Part shown: positions 1-9,614 of the stretch, in pieces | Layout of the letters: every line of letters starts with the position of its first letter | Numbering within the stretch: position 1 is the stretch's first letter | Notes under the pieces: generated by a model | What the model was told of the DNA's origin: nothing | What the model saw: only the letters and a program-made list of their open reading frames with translations | Database searches by the model: none | Position numbers and translations under genes: made by a program | Origin: Neobacillus nitrireducens | GTDB lineage: Bacteria > Bacillota > Bacilli > Bacillales > Cytobacillaceae | Direction: 5' to 3' | DNA length: 64,000 nt | NCBI RefSeq assembly: GCF_030915405.1 | Contig: NZ_CP133262.1 | Span: 2,852,001 to 2,916,000, forward strand

Positions 1-2057
1 CCAAGCCCCATATCGTCTGCAAGAATGCCGCCCAGACGGTAGTAGCTAAGCGTTTTAAACCATTGGAAGCCATAGTTCTGATAATCTCTCAATTTAGCCT
101 GCAGCAAATCTGGCAACTCAAATTCCAACTCTTCAGGGTTTTTCAAACGGTTTAATAATCGACGAAATTGCTTTCCGAATTTGGCTTTGCCGCCGTTTTC
201 CTTATCAACCAATTCATCCAGCTGCATTCCTCTGTATATGGGAAGTTGAATCGTGTCTTTTTCCCATTGTGATGGTTTAATCTTTACCTCTTGAAGCATG
301 TTTTGAATCGTTTGAAATTCTTCTGATTCCAATGAGACAAACGCACCGCTTGGCAGTCGATAATATTTTTTCTTCTCCACAACAGATTGTAGAATATTTC
401 TAATTTCCTTCTGCTCAATCCCTTCCATATCAAAGCTCACTTCCAGCCAATTACCTGAGGAATCGACATCGATAGTGGTAACGGGTGCATGCTTGTCCGG
501 TAATACAAATGACCTGACGGCACTTGTTAAGAAAATTTCCGTTTTGTCTTCAAGCTGCGGTAAAATTTCAAATAAGAACTCGAATATCTCATCTTCCCCT
601 TTAACATAAACGAGTTTTTCATTGAATCTTAGAGAAGTAGATTGAAACACTTCCATGATTGCCTGTTCCTTTTCTGCATCCCTCATTAAAATAGGACCGC
701 TCTTTTCAGGAGTCGTTTGTTCAAACGGATTTATATTATTCTCACCGTAATAGAATTCCAGTGAGGTCTGGAGGAAATCGTCGATTCGGTCAACATAAAT
801 CCTTGCCTCTAGGGGGAATTTTGCGATTTTGCTTGAGACATTTTCCGTAATCTCCAATTGACCAATCTTGTCAATTATCGGAACCACCTGGGAGATGAAT
901 GGTTCAATTTGATCATTAGCAATTGGCAGGACAGGATTGTTTGACTGGTCCACCAGTTTTTTTAATTCCTTGATGAGCAGCTGCTGCTCAACCGAAATCT
1001 TATAAAAGCGATGATCTACGATGATATATCCATATAAATCTAAGTAGTCGAAAGTTGCTAGTGATGTCAAATCTAATTGAAACCCATCTGCTTTTCCTTT
1101 ATCTAATTGAATCGTAAAAGGCAATTCCGATTGATCGATTTCAATCTGATTAAAAGATTTTCTATCAAGTTCAAAGTGAACCTCTCCGTTTTCAAGCTTT
1201 CGAAGGAGTTCATCCGCAATCATCGGGGGAATAGTAAGCGCCCGTTCATCTAACGAACCATAGGTTCTACTATAAGGAGATTGGAATTCCTGGTAGATCT
1301 CCTCATACTTAATTGCCTCCTGTAAAAGGTTAATAATCTCCAGATCATTCGGAGTAAACTCGTGTTCTATCGGATCATAGGTAAAGCTTTTTGTAAACGG
1401 GTACTGCACTTGTATATTTATAGCCTTAAGAAAGTCCTTAATATGCTTTACAATATAGGCTCTCTTTTGGCCTACCTTCATTTCTAAGATTAGAAATTGT
1501 TTTGTTGCGTAGTACGGCCTATATACTTTCATTATCCATTCTACAAGTAAAGGCTCCTTGATTCTCTCTATCTTCTGTTCCTTACTACCTTGTACTATGC
1601 TAGAGAAGTTTTGAATAAATTGATTAGTCAGCTGCTTGACATAAGCTGCTTGTCTTTCTTCCCTTTTCCTTTCTAGTTCCAATTGTTGATTTTGAAATTC
1701 CTTCTCTTGTATTCGTTTCCTATCAAGAAAACTTTGGTTTTCTTGATGAGGGTTACTAAAGACTATTTCCCCCTGGGTATTGTCGTGAATTTTCAGCATA
1801 ACTGCAGCAATATGTTTACATGGCTCCCAGTATTTATCATAGGCAGGACAGTTGCAATCTGAGGAAATTCCGAACCCATCATCCTCAATTGTCACAAGAT
1901 AGGTTTTTGACCCTCTTACTTTGGCACCCCAGATATTTTTAACGGGATCATGAGATAAATCTCTGACACGACCTTCTTGAAAGTAACCAAGTCCACGACG
2001 ATAAACTGCATCTGTAAACATATCTTTTATATCAGCTTTTGTTAATTGCTCGAACAT
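1..2057 (-). CDS. SNF2-family helicase with SWIM zinc finger, C-terminus cut by window edge
   Basis: The first 685 codons of a DEAD/SNF2 ATPase are present. Near the N-terminus, residues 68-82 carry a SWIM zinc-binding pattern (C68-x-C70, C80-x-H82). A long SNF2-associated region follows, and the last visible residues (about 674-685) read GGILADDMGLG, which is helicase motif I (Walker A). The rest of the motor lies outside the window. SWIM-SNF2 proteins are nucleic-acid-dependent ATPases in Bacillus; their substrate is poorly defined. The ATG at 2057 follows a clear TGGAGGGAAG ribosome site. About 265 bases upstream are AT-rich and hold no recognisable gene. Confidence 0.9.
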   Translation of the reverse strand, partial: MFEQLTKADIKDMFTDAVYRRGLGYFQEGRVRDLSHDPVKNIWGAKVRGSKTYLVTIEDDGFGISSDCNCPAYDKYWEPCKHIAAVMLKIHDNTQGEIVFSNPHQENQSFLDRKRIQEKEFQNQQLELERKREERQAAYVKQLTNQFIQNFSSIVQGSKEQKIERIKEPLLVEWIMKVYRPYYATKQFLILEMKVGQKRAYIVKHIKDFLKAINIQVQYPFTKSFTYDPIEHEFTPNDLEIINLLQEAIKYEEIYQEFQSPYSRTYGSLDERALTIPPMIADELLRKLENGEVHFELDRKSFNQIEIDQSELPFTIQLDKGKADGFQLDLTSLATFDYLDLYGYIIVDHRFYKISVEQQLLIKELKKLVDQSNNPVLPIANDQIEPFISQVVPIIDKIGQLEITENVSSKIAKFPLEARIYVDRIDDFLQTSLEFYYGENNINPFEQTTPEKSGPILMRDAEKEQAIMEVFQSTSLRFNEKLVYVKGEDEIFEFLFEILPQLEDKTEIFLTSAVRSFVLPDKHAPVTTIDVDSSGNWLEVSFDMEGIEQKEIRNILQSVVEKKKYYRLPSGAFVSLESEEFQTIQNMLQEVKIKPSQWEKDTIQLPIYRGMQLDELVDKENGGKAKFGKQFRRLLNRLKNPEELEFELPDLLQAKLRDYQNYGFQWFKTLSYYRLGGILADDMGL

Positions 2058-2322
2058 AAACTTCCCTCCACCTAAAGCATCCAAGGAAATAGACTATTAC
2101 TTTCATACTTTCCAATTAACTAATATTCTAGACTATAATTATACAATTTTACTTATGTAGATTTTCTACAGTATTATGGAATATATTAGTTCCACTTATC
2201 TTTATTATCCTTAATATGCTACTAATATTTGTAGTATTTTTACTGGTGATTTTTGAAATGAGTAATATTTAAATCCTCGCAAAAACTAAAATGCCCAAAT
2301 TTAAAAAGAGAGAGGGATTTGT

Positions 2323-2823
2323 GTGTACCACAGGATATGGACGGTTACCAATGTTTTACTTATTATAGGCTCCATCATTTATATTTGGTTTTTTCGCCCG
2401 CATGACTCCATTTTAATTGTAATTAGCCAATTTTCTGCTCAAATAGCTATGATCTTATTTATTTTTAACGTGAATATGTATTTTATTTTTTTACTCATTC
2501 GTAAAACCAAACAAAGAAAAATAAAGATTCGGCTTGCCACCTTTTCCAGATATTTTATGAAGTGGCATATTAAAATAGCTATTTCAGCTGCCATACTTAT
2601 TATCGGGCATTCTTGGATTAATCTTTTTAAAATTGGACCTATCATTGGTTTTGGTCATATCAAACTGTTGATGGGCTATTCGTCCTTTATCTTTCTAATT
2701 ATCACTTTGTTTGCCGGGTACTTACGCCATAAGAAAGCATCAGGATTTCGAAAAAGGTTCCACCGAATCATCGCAATGATCTTTACGGTTATATTTTTAA
2801 TCCATATGCTCATTCCTATTTAA
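2323..2823 (+). CDS. Small polytopic membrane protein, cytochrome b/ferric reductase-like
   Basis: A 166-residue protein made almost entirely of hydrophobic segments, with about five predicted membrane spans. Histidines sit in or beside the spans (KWHIK, GHSW, GHIK, FHR, LIHM). This layout recalls ferric-reductase-like or b-type cytochrome membrane domains, so haem binding is possible but is inference only. Start is GTG after GAGAGGGA. It stands alone and is followed by a hairpin terminator. The hydrophobicity is seen; the redox role is not shown. Confidence 0.6.
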   Translation: MYHRIWTVTNVLLIIGSIIYIWFFRPHDSILIVISQFSAQIAMILFIFNVNMYFIFLLIRKTKQRKIKIRLATFSRYFMKWHIKIAISAAILIIGHSWINLFKIGPIIGFGHIKLLMGYSSFIFLIITLFAGYLRHKKASGFRKRFHRIIAMIFTVIFLIHMLIPI

Positions 2824-2875
2824 TATTTAGACTCTGTTTTATATATATATTTTAAGTGGAAATCCAATATAAAAA

Positions 2876-2908
2876 ATGCCTGGAATGTTGTTTCCGGGCA
2901 TTTCTTTA
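2876..2908 (+). terminator. Intrinsic terminator after the membrane protein gene
   Basis: Inverted repeat ATGCC-T-GGAA / TTTCC-GGGCAT followed by TTCTTT, about 50 bases after the stop codon at 2823. Confidence 0.65.
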
Positions 2909-2956
2909 AGATTAATGAAAACTACTTATTTAATTTCTCTATAAAGCATTCAAACA

Positions 2957-3268
2957 TTAGCCAAAATACACTCCTACACTCCCTTCTATTTTGGCGGTTG
3001 CTAAACAATTTTGTATAAAATCCGAGATTTGTTTTTGATCCAAAGTTAAGAAATGACTATTTTTATAAAATTGCTGGTACCCATTCAAAGCCTTTTCAAT
3101 TTGTTGTATCGAGAAGGTAGAACTGCCGCCTGATCCACTAACTCCTGCATAGTAATTATTTGCATCAAGTAAATTATAAAGTATGGTAGCATTACGATTC
3201 CCCATGCTAAACCGAGCATAAGCAATTTCTTCTCCTGCTTTATTGTATCCTGATATATCGTGACCCAT
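2957..3268 (-). CDS. Conserved hypothetical protein, 103 aa
   Basis: A short soluble protein beginning MGHDISGYNK, with no signal peptide or membrane span and no catalytic motif I can name. A Gly/Ser-rich stretch lies at about residues 43-51. The start follows an excellent GAAGGAGGAG site, which is the main reason to prefer this frame over the overlapping 66-residue frame. It lies 60 bases downstream of another small gene in the same direction. Function unknown. Confidence 0.6.
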   Translation of the reverse strand: MGHDISGYNKAGEEIAYARFSMGNRNATILYNLLDANNYYAGVSGSGGSSTFSIQQIEKALNGYQQFYKNSHFLTLDQKQISDFIQNCLATAKIEGSVGVYFG

Positions 3269-3329
3269 TGATTCTCCTCCTTCAAATATATATAAGTTTA
3301 CTTACCAAAAATAATTAGTTTTAGGGAAC

Positions 3330-3719
3330 TTAACTTAGAATTTCATTTACTTTTTCCTTCATCAGTTTGAATCGTTCATTTAAAAGTTCTAGGGTCGTAT
3401 TATCCGCGGTAAAATGCATAACGATGGCCTTTATTTCACGTCTGGTGAATTTGCCATGGTCATGTATTTTATATCCCCTGCCGTTAAGTTTATACCTTAC
3501 CATGAAACTGTCAGCTTTCTTACCTTCCTTCGGAAAGGCTTGAACAAAGTTTAGAACTGCCTCTTGGCATGTACAATCTGGATTCATACAATATGAGTCA
3601 GCGACCACATATATCTTTCCGATATAAACAAAGTGGAAATAATCGTCGTTTGCATTGGGGAAAACCTCTGAATAACAAACAGAGATCCCTTTAGCCATCT
3701 TACTCAGCACTGCTAGCAT
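3330..3719 (-). CDS. Hypothetical protein with a CxxxxCxC cluster, 129 aa
   Basis: Soluble protein with a cysteine cluster at about residues 44-51 (Y-C-M-N-P-D-C-T-C), suggesting metal binding or redox-active thiols, and a charged C-terminal half. The start at 3719 follows AAAGGAGCGG. Upstream, no gene is evident for about 450 bases except a possible 45-residue ORF on the other strand. I do not recognise a named family. Confidence 0.6.
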   Translation of the reverse strand: MLAVLSKMAKGISVCYSEVFPNANDDYFHFVYIGKIYVVADSYCMNPDCTCQEAVLNFVQAFPKEGKKADSFMVRYKLNGRGYKIHDHGKFTRREIKAIVMHFTADNTTLELLNERFKLMKEKVNEILS

Positions 3720-3849
3720 AATACCGCTCCTTTTTCAGTAACTTCAATTTTAGCGGCAATATTCCCATTGATTTTAGTTTTTAAGTGATTTTATTCGCTT
3801 CAGCATTTTAACAAGAAGTTATTAAAGAGGCGCATGTAGTGGATTTAAA

Positions 3850-3987
3850 ATGATGAGGATGAAAGGGGAAGATTGCAGATTTAATAGAAAGGGATTAAAT
3901 TCGATAATATTTATTACTTTTATGGTAGTTTCGACATTATTCTACCTCCTTTTCGGTAGAATTATATCATACTGCATTTCACAATAA
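3850..3987 (+). CDS. Possible small membrane ORF, 45 aa
   Basis: An ATG-initiated frame of 45 codons in an otherwise empty interval. It has a basic N-terminus (RMKGEDCRFNRKG) and one hydrophobic stretch (about residues 19-40), a typical small membrane protein shape. The upstream ribosome site is weak (GTGGA). A perfect 8-bp inverted repeat at 3939-3962 lies inside the frame and could be its coding or a separate site. Reality as a gene is uncertain. Confidence 0.25.
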   Translation: MMRMKGEDCRFNRKGLNSIIFITFMVVSTLFYLLFGRIISYCISQ

Positions 3988-4173
3988 TTTTGTTTTTTCT
4001 AAAAATTTACTACAATTACGTGAACAACGTTCAGTTTATTTTCTCCAATCTTTTCAATTTCCCTTAAGGTATGACCGTGTTTCAGGGACGCTTTTCCGGA
4101 TAAATAAAACACCAAAATACAGCTTGTCACCCCGTTAGAAAAAAACTAAAAAGGCAACGCCCAATGTAATGGG

Positions 4174-5552
4174 TTAGTTGCCTTTCCTTAAAATGAGTTG
4201 CGAAACGCACTCCACATGCGTTGTCATCGGAAACATATCAACCGGCTGAACTTCCATCGTTTTATATCCTCCGTCCTCCAATATCCGCAAGTCCCTCGCA
4301 AGGGTAGCTGGATTACAGGATACATAAACAACCTTTTTCGGTTTCATCTCAATAATCGTTTGCAGCAAAGCCTCATCACAGCCTTTACGCGGCGGATCAA
4401 CGACCAAGACATCAGCGGAATTTCCATCTTTATACCACTTCGGAATCACAACCTCCGCCTCACCTGCCGCAAACTCTGTATTCGTCATACCATTTAATTC
4501 TGCATTCCGCTTCGCATCCTCAATTGCCTCCGGAACCACTTCGACGCCGAATACCTGCCTTGCTTTTTGTGCTAAAAATAAAGAAATTGTTCCGATTCCA
4601 CAGTAGGCATCAATGACAGTTTCTTCCCCCTGAGGTCGGCATATTCAAGGGCTTTATCATATAAAACCTTGGTTTGAACGGGATTTACTTGATAAAAGGA
4701 CAGTGCAGAAATGGCAAATTTCACATCACCGATAAAGTCATAAATGACTTCATTCCCCCACAAAACTTTCGTTTTCTCGCCCATGATCACGTTGGTCCGC
4801 TTTGAATTCACATTATGAACAATCGATTTCACATTCGGGAGTCGCGCTACAATTTGCTCGACCAGCTTGTCTTTATGAGGAAGGTCAGCCGTCCTTGTTA
4901 TAACGACCACCATGAGTTCACCCGTTTGTTGACCATAACGGGCCATAATATGTCTAAGTACACCTTTATGTGATTCCTCATGATACGCTTGAATCCTTAG
5001 GTCACTGCAAATTTCCTTTACGACCTGTACCGCTTCATTGATTTCAGGCAGCTGAATGATACTCTCATTTGTATCCACAATTTCATGGCTCCTCGGTTTA
5101 AAAAAGCCAGCAATCAGTTTGCCTTCCTTTTCCCCAACCGGTACCAGTGCCTTGTTGCGGTAATGCACGGGATTGTCCATTCCCAAAATCGGGTGAACAA
5201 CGACATCTTCCAGTTTACCGATGCGTGTGAGCACCTGACGGACTTGGTTTTCTTTATATTTCAGCTGTCCTTCATAGCTAATATGCTCGAGCTGGCAGCC
5301 ACCATATTTATGAAGCTCACTGCTCTCAATCTCTACTCGGTAAGGACTTTTCTCATAAATCTCAAGCAAACGTCCAAAGCCGTAGCCTTTGCCCGTCTTA
5401 ATCACCTTAACTTTTGCTTTTTCTCCAGGCAGTCCATTGGGAACAAATAACGGATAGCCATCAATCTTGGCCACACCCGCTCCGTCATGGGTTAAATCTT
5501 CAAAAACAACATCTATATAATCATTTTTAGTTACCGGTACAATTCTGCTCAT
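4174..5552 (-). pseudogene. rlmCD: 23S rRNA (uracil-5-)-methyltransferase RlmCD, single-base frameshift
   Basis: TrmA/RlmD-family enzyme that methylates U747 and U1939 of 23S rRNA in Bacillus (yefA). The N-terminal TRAM domain and central region ([19 protein letters not shown]) run from 5552 to about 4630. The SAM motif [15 protein letters not shown] and the catalytic-Cys segment VSCNP lie in the next frame to 4174. The frame changes at a run of five C (five G on the coding strand) at 4626-4630; one more G would restore [15 protein letters not shown] and a full-length protein of about 460 residues. The start is placed at the internal ATG at 5552 because AAAGGAAG lies just before it; the ATG at 5570 precedes that ribosome site. 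Either a real mutation or a homopolymer sequencing error. Confidence 0.85.
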
Positions 5553-5738
5553 TCGTTTCTTCCTTTGCATGTTTTGACTAGCTAAGATTGTAACACAAAG
5601 CCTGACCGTTTGCGAAACTTCAATAGGACAAACGCCCTTTTTATAAAAAAGGCAAGAAAATTGTCAGAATATTTTTATTTCCAAATATAATAAAAGTGTA
5701 TATGATTAAAACAATCTCATTATTGGAAGGAGTGGATA

Positions 5739-6062
5739 ATGATCAAGTTGAAAAAAAATCTTGCCGTGCCTTTACTCCTTGCCTTTCTTGCCTTCACCTT
5801 CAACCACTTGGCCTATTCACTTCCGCACTCACAAGCAAATTTCAAAGCTGTCATCAATGTAGATGATGGTGCCTCAAAAGGGCAATGGGATAATGAAAAA
5901 AAGCTGCCCCTAGTCATTCAAATTCATTTTGTGCTTACATTCATCCTTTTAGCAGCTGCAGTACCGCTCATTTATTTGTCAATAATTTTGAAAAAAAGCC
6001 ACATTTTCCTTATCCCTATTTTTCACCAATCAAACTATGTGATCCACTCTCCCGAATTATAA
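5739..6062 (+). CDS. Small membrane/exported protein of unknown function, 107 aa
   Basis: The N-terminus looks like a signal peptide or membrane anchor (MIKLKKN then a hydrophobic run to about residue 27). A polar extracytoplasmic segment (residues 33-57, INVDDGASKGQWDNEKK) and a second hydrophobic span (about 60-84) follow. The start has a strong AAGGAGTGG site. A 37-residue ORF with a fine ribosome site follows 29 bases later, so the two probably form one transcript that ends at the hairpin at 6211. Function unknown. Confidence 0.6.
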   Translation: MIKLKKNLAVPLLLAFLAFTFNHLAYSLPHSQANFKAVINVDDGASKGQWDNEKKLPLVIQIHFVLTFILLAAAVPLIYLSIILKKSHIFLIPIFHQSNYVIHSPEL

Positions 6063-6091
6063 GCTAACACCAAAAAAGGGAGGAAATATAT

Positions 6092-6205
6092 ATGTGGATG
6101 CGCTTTGTAATCATCGGCTTCTTTTCACTATCAGCTGCAAGCATGTTAACTTACCAAGGTGTCGAGATTTTCCATGCTTTTGTCGATTTCTTTAAGCAAA
6201 AATAA
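6092..6205 (+). CDS. Small membrane protein, 37 aa
   Basis: ATG preceded by AGGGAGGAAAT at good spacing, encoding MWMRFVIIGFFS followed by a short amphipathic tail ending FFKQK. One predicted membrane span. It is below usual size cut-offs for gene calling. It sits between the 107-residue gene and a strong terminator, which supports a two-gene transcript. Confidence 0.6.
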   Translation: MWMRFVIIGFFSLSAASMLTYQGVEIFHAFVDFFKQK

Positions 6206-6210
6206 ACGAA

Positions 6211-6266
6211 GGGCAGACTCGGAGGGGGGAGGAAATTCATCCCCCACTGAAGTCTGCCCTTTTTTG
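6211..6266. terminator. Strong, probably bidirectional terminator
   Basis: GGGCAGACT / AGTCTGCCC arms (also GGGGG / CCCCC inside) followed by TTTTTT on the plus strand. It ends the 5739-6205 transcript and, read on the minus strand, lies just after pncB. Confidence 0.85.
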
Positions 6267-6285
6267 TAAAGTAGAAATCACATGG

Positions 6286-7749
6286 CTACTTTTTCATTGC
6301 TTCAACTTTTTCTTTAACCTCTTCAATATTTCTCATTTTATTATCCCAGCATTTTTGGCTCAAGTCGACGGGATAATCCTCCGGATTTGTAATCCGCTTA
6401 TACTCGTCCCAAAGGGCATCAAGGTTTTGCTTTAAATAATCACGAGATTCTTCCAAGCAAGGCATGTCATAAACAAGCTCGCCTTTAGAAAAAATTTCAT
6501 TATGTAATTCTTTTGCTGTAAAGTTGGTAACCACCTTATTCATATACGTATGGGTAGGATGGAACATCCGTAACCGCTTTTCCGGGAGCTTTTCATCCGC
6601 TAAAGCAATATAATCCCCTTCCGCATGGTGGTTTGTATTATTGATAATCCGATAAACCCGCTTCAATCCCGGTGTTGTAACCTTTTCCGGATTGGAAGAA
6701 ATTTTAATCGTATCCTCCATTTTTCCGTTATCATTCTCTATCGACACAATTTTATAAACCGCACCAAGTGCAGCCTGGTCGTAAGCGGTAATTAGCTTCG
6801 TGCCCACTCCCCAGCTGTCAATTTTTGCCCCCTGTGATTTCAAACTCATTATTGTATATTCATCTAAATCACTTGAAGCCACAATCTTAGCATTCGCGAA
6901 TCCCGCCTCATCCAGCATTTTCCTTGCTTCCTTCGAAAGGTAAGAAAGGTCCCCGCTATCCAGGCGAATACCGATAAAATTAATTTTATCCCCCAACTCT
7001 TTTGCAACTTTAATCGCATTTGGAACGCCGAGCCGAAGTGTATCATATGTATCAACCAAAAAGACACAATCCTTATGTGTTTCTGCATATTTAATGAAAG
7101 CCGTGTATTCATCTTTATAAGCTTGGACAATTGAATGGGCATGTGTTCCGGATACAGGAATACCAAACAGTTTCCCCGCTCTTACGTTGCTCGTTGATTC
7201 AAAACCAGCAAGGTATGCGGCTCTCGTTCCCCAAATCGCTGCATCCATCTCCTGGGCCCGCCTTGTCCCAAATTCCATTGCCACTTCAGCGCCGACGACT
7301 TGTTTGATTCGCGATGCCTTCGTCGCAATTAATGTTTGGTAATTCACAATGTTAAGCAGCGCTGTTTCAATCAATTGCGCTTCCGCAAGTGGAGCCTCGA
7401 CTCGTAAGATCGGTTCATTACCAAAAACAAGCTCTCCTTCTTTCATCGCACAGATAGTTCCGGTGAAACTGATACTTTTAAGGTATTGGATAAAGTCTTC
7501 CTTATAACCTACTTCATTTTGCAAATATTCGAGGTCTTCCTCGCTAAAACGGAAGCCTTGAATATACTGGATGACTTTCTCCAATCCAGCGAATACTGCA
7601 TAACCGTTCCCAAACGGTAGCTTGCGGAAAAATAGTTCGAAGACCGCACGTTTATTATGTATCCCATCTCTCCAATACGTTTCTACCATATTGATCTGAT
7701 ATAGATCCGTATGCAGAGTTAAACTATCATCCTGATAAAAGTGTTTCAT
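6286..7749 (-). CDS. pncB: Nicotinate phosphoribosyltransferase
   Basis: Joins nicotinic acid to PRPP to give nicotinate mononucleotide, the entry step of NAD salvage. The 487 residues match the long bacterial form: N-terminal YQINMVETYW, central EFGTRRAQ around the active site, GTHAHSIVQAY, the phosphate-binding SSDLDEY segment, and WGVGTKL. It lies 64 bases downstream of pncA in the same direction, so nicotinamide is deamidated by one product and the acid consumed by the next. Confidence 0.95.
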   Translation of the reverse strand: MKHFYQDDSLTLHTDLYQINMVETYWRDGIHNKRAVFELFFRKLPFGNGYAVFAGLEKVIQYIQGFRFSEEDLEYLQNEVGYKEDFIQYLKSISFTGTICAMKEGELVFGNEPILRVEAPLAEAQLIETALLNIVNYQTLIATKASRIKQVVGAEVAMEFGTRRAQEMDAAIWGTRAAYLAGFESTSNVRAGKLFGIPVSGTHAHSIVQAYKDEYTAFIKYAETHKDCVFLVDTYDTLRLGVPNAIKVAKELGDKINFIGIRLDSGDLSYLSKEARKMLDEAGFANAKIVASSDLDEYTIMSLKSQGAKIDSWGVGTKLITAYDQAALGAVYKIVSIENDNGKMEDTIKISSNPEKVTTPGLKRVYRIINNTNHHAEGDYIALADEKLPEKRLRMFHPTHTYMNKVVTNFTAKELHNEIFSKGELVYDMPCLEESRDYLKQNLDALWDEYKRITNPEDYPVDLSQKCWDNKMRNIEEVKEKVEAMKK

Positions 7750-7813
7750 AATCTGACCCCCGAAGTACTATTTCAGCTTTTCCATCATTATAACCAATAT
7801 TACCCTCGGAAGT

Positions 7814-8359
7814 CTATTTAACGTTTGCTCCTAGGGATTGTTCAAAATGTCCAATGGCCCATTCATGACCTGCCTGATTAAAAGAAGCAACGGCATCCTT
7901 GTAAACGACAATCTTAAAGCCTTTATTGTAAGCATCAACTGCGGTATGTAAGACGCAAATATCCGTACAAACGCCGACTAAATGGACTTCGGTAATTCCA
8001 CGCTCTCGTAATTTGATTTCAAGGTCCGTTCCAGCAAACGCAGAGTATCGCGTTTTATTCATAAACACAACGTTTTCAAGCTGACGATTCCTTTCATATA
8101 CCTCTTTCAAGGATCCAAACAATTCCCTGCCTGAGGTTCCACGCAGATTATGTGGCGGGAACAGTTTTGTTTCCGGATGGAATTCATCTCCGTTGTCATG
8201 GACGTCTATGGCAAAGACCACATAATCCCCACTCTCCATAAACTCTTTCGTTAACGCAACAATCTTCCCTTCAATCCTTTGTCCGGGCTCCCCGCACGTT
8301 AATGCCCCATCCACCGCTACAAAATCATAGGTATAATCAATATTAATTAACGCCTTCAA
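7814..8359 (-). CDS. pncA: Nicotinamidase
   Basis: Isochorismatase-fold amidase, 181 residues, converting nicotinamide to nicotinic acid. Visible catalytic elements: Asp8 in the N-terminal INIDYTYDF, the metal-site motif D-x-H-D-N-G at about residues 52-56, the Lys in MNKTRYSAF, and the nucleophilic cysteine in VGVCTDICVLHT. Placed directly before pncB; this pair supplies the NAD salvage route. Confidence 0.93.
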   Translation of the reverse strand: MKALINIDYTYDFVAVDGALTCGEPGQRIEGKIVALTKEFMESGDYVVFAIDVHDNGDEFHPETKLFPPHNLRGTSGRELFGSLKEVYERNRQLENVVFMNKTRYSAFAGTDLEIKLRERGITEVHLVGVCTDICVLHTAVDAYNKGFKIVVYKDAVASFNQAGHEWAIGHFEQSLGANVK

Positions 8360-8483
8360 TTCCCATCTCCCCCTTTATTTCTTTACAACCATTTACCGTC
8401 CATCATACAAAATATTCTAGAACACTTTCAAATTCCCCTTTTTCATATGCAAAAAAAAGCCCGCCCCAATGGAACGAACTCTC

Positions 8484-9425
8484 TTAGCTATATCTCTTTC
8501 CTGGTTCCCAATCCGTTGGACGGTCATTCGGACGAATATCTTCAAGTGGTACAAATACTTCCAAGTGACGATAGAGGTTTTCAAATTCAGCTGGCAACAA
8601 TCCGCCAAATTCACCATCCAAGTTTAATTGAACCTTTTCCGTCGCATGAACTTTAATACGGTTGGCTTGTGTGTAGATGACATTCGGATCATTGACATGC
8701 TCCCCGCGAAGAGCTAATGTGGCAATCCGGATAAACTCAGCAAGATTGGTCTTCTTCAGGATCAACAGTGAAAATAAGCCATCATTTATGGAGGCATCAG
8801 GCGCCAGTTTCTCAAAGCCGCCAATCGAATTGGTCAGGCCGACAAGAAACAGCATCGCTTCCCCTTCAAACAATTTCCCATCATACTCAATAGAAACATC
8901 AGAAGGTTTAATGGAAGGCAGCATTTCCATCCCTTTTAAATAGTAGGCCAGTTGGCCGAGCATCGTTTTCAATTTGCTTGGTACCTCATATGTAAGCTCG
9001 GTGATTCTACCGCCGCCAGCAATATTTATAAAATATCGATCATTGATGCGCCCAATATCGACTGGAATCATTTCCCCTTTTGTAATAATATCCACTGCAG
9101 CTCCGATATCTCGCGGAATTTGCAAGGCACGGGCAAAATCATTGGTTGTTCCGGCAGGAATAATTCCTAACTTCGGCCGATACTCCTGTTCTGCGAGACC
9201 ATTGACCACTTCGTGAATCGTTCCATCACCGCCCGCTGCGATGACAATATCATACTTACGCTCAACAGCTAACCGTGCTGCTTCCGTCGCATCCCCTGCC
9301 CCAGTCGTTGCGTGACAAGAAGCCTCATACCCAGCTATTTCTAGCTTTTGGAGAATTTCCGGTAGATTCCGCTTTAGAATTTCACGTCCTGAGGTAGGAT
9401 TGTAAATCAGTCTTGCTCTTTTCAT
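8484..9425 (-). CDS. dgkB: Diacylglycerol kinase, soluble DgkB type
   Basis: Phosphorylates the diacylglycerol left over from lipoteichoic acid synthesis back to phosphatidic acid. The 313 residues show the DAGK catalytic domain: YNPTSG at residues 8-13, the nucleotide-binding GGDGT at 65-69, and PAGTTNDFARAL shortly after. Known in B. subtilis as yerQ, and here as there it lies close to rlmCD (yefA). It stands as a single transcript. Confidence 0.95.
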   Translation of the reverse strand: MKRARLIYNPTSGREILKRNLPEILQKLEIAGYEASCHATTGAGDATEAARLAVERKYDIVIAAGGDGTIHEVVNGLAEQEYRPKLGIIPAGTTNDFARALQIPRDIGAAVDIITKGEMIPVDIGRINDRYFINIAGGGRITELTYEVPSKLKTMLGQLAYYLKGMEMLPSIKPSDVSIEYDGKLFEGEAMLFLVGLTNSIGGFEKLAPDASINDGLFSLLILKKTNLAEFIRIATLALRGEHVNDPNVIYTQANRIKVHATEKVQLNLDGEFGGLLPAEFENLYRHLEVFVPLEDIRPNDRPTDWEPGKRYS

Positions 9426-9614
9426 CGTTTCATCATCCTATTTTTGAAATCAACATCGGTAATAACGTCCCACTCACTTCAATATTCTACCAATTATCAT
9501 TCGTACTAACAAACATATTGCAAGCGTATCTACTAATAATCTTCAAACATCCATTTCCTATCATACCTCTTTTTTATCTTTTTGCAAAAAAAAACAAAAA
9601 GCGGAAGCGCCGGT

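Noticed and set aside
3085-3285. A 66-codon frame overlapping the 103-residue hypothetical gene
   Set aside because: The GAAGGAGGAG site is correctly spaced for the 103-residue frame; the other frame begins inside that site region.
4174-5552. Programmed frameshift in rlmCD
   Set aside because: The five-G run lacks a slippery heptamer, downstream structure or an upstream ribosome-like stimulator that I can see; family members are not known to use frameshifting.
8448-8483. Terminator for dgkB at the A-run before GCCCGCCCC
   Set aside because: There is a T run on the minus strand, but I could not find matching stem arms of useful length.
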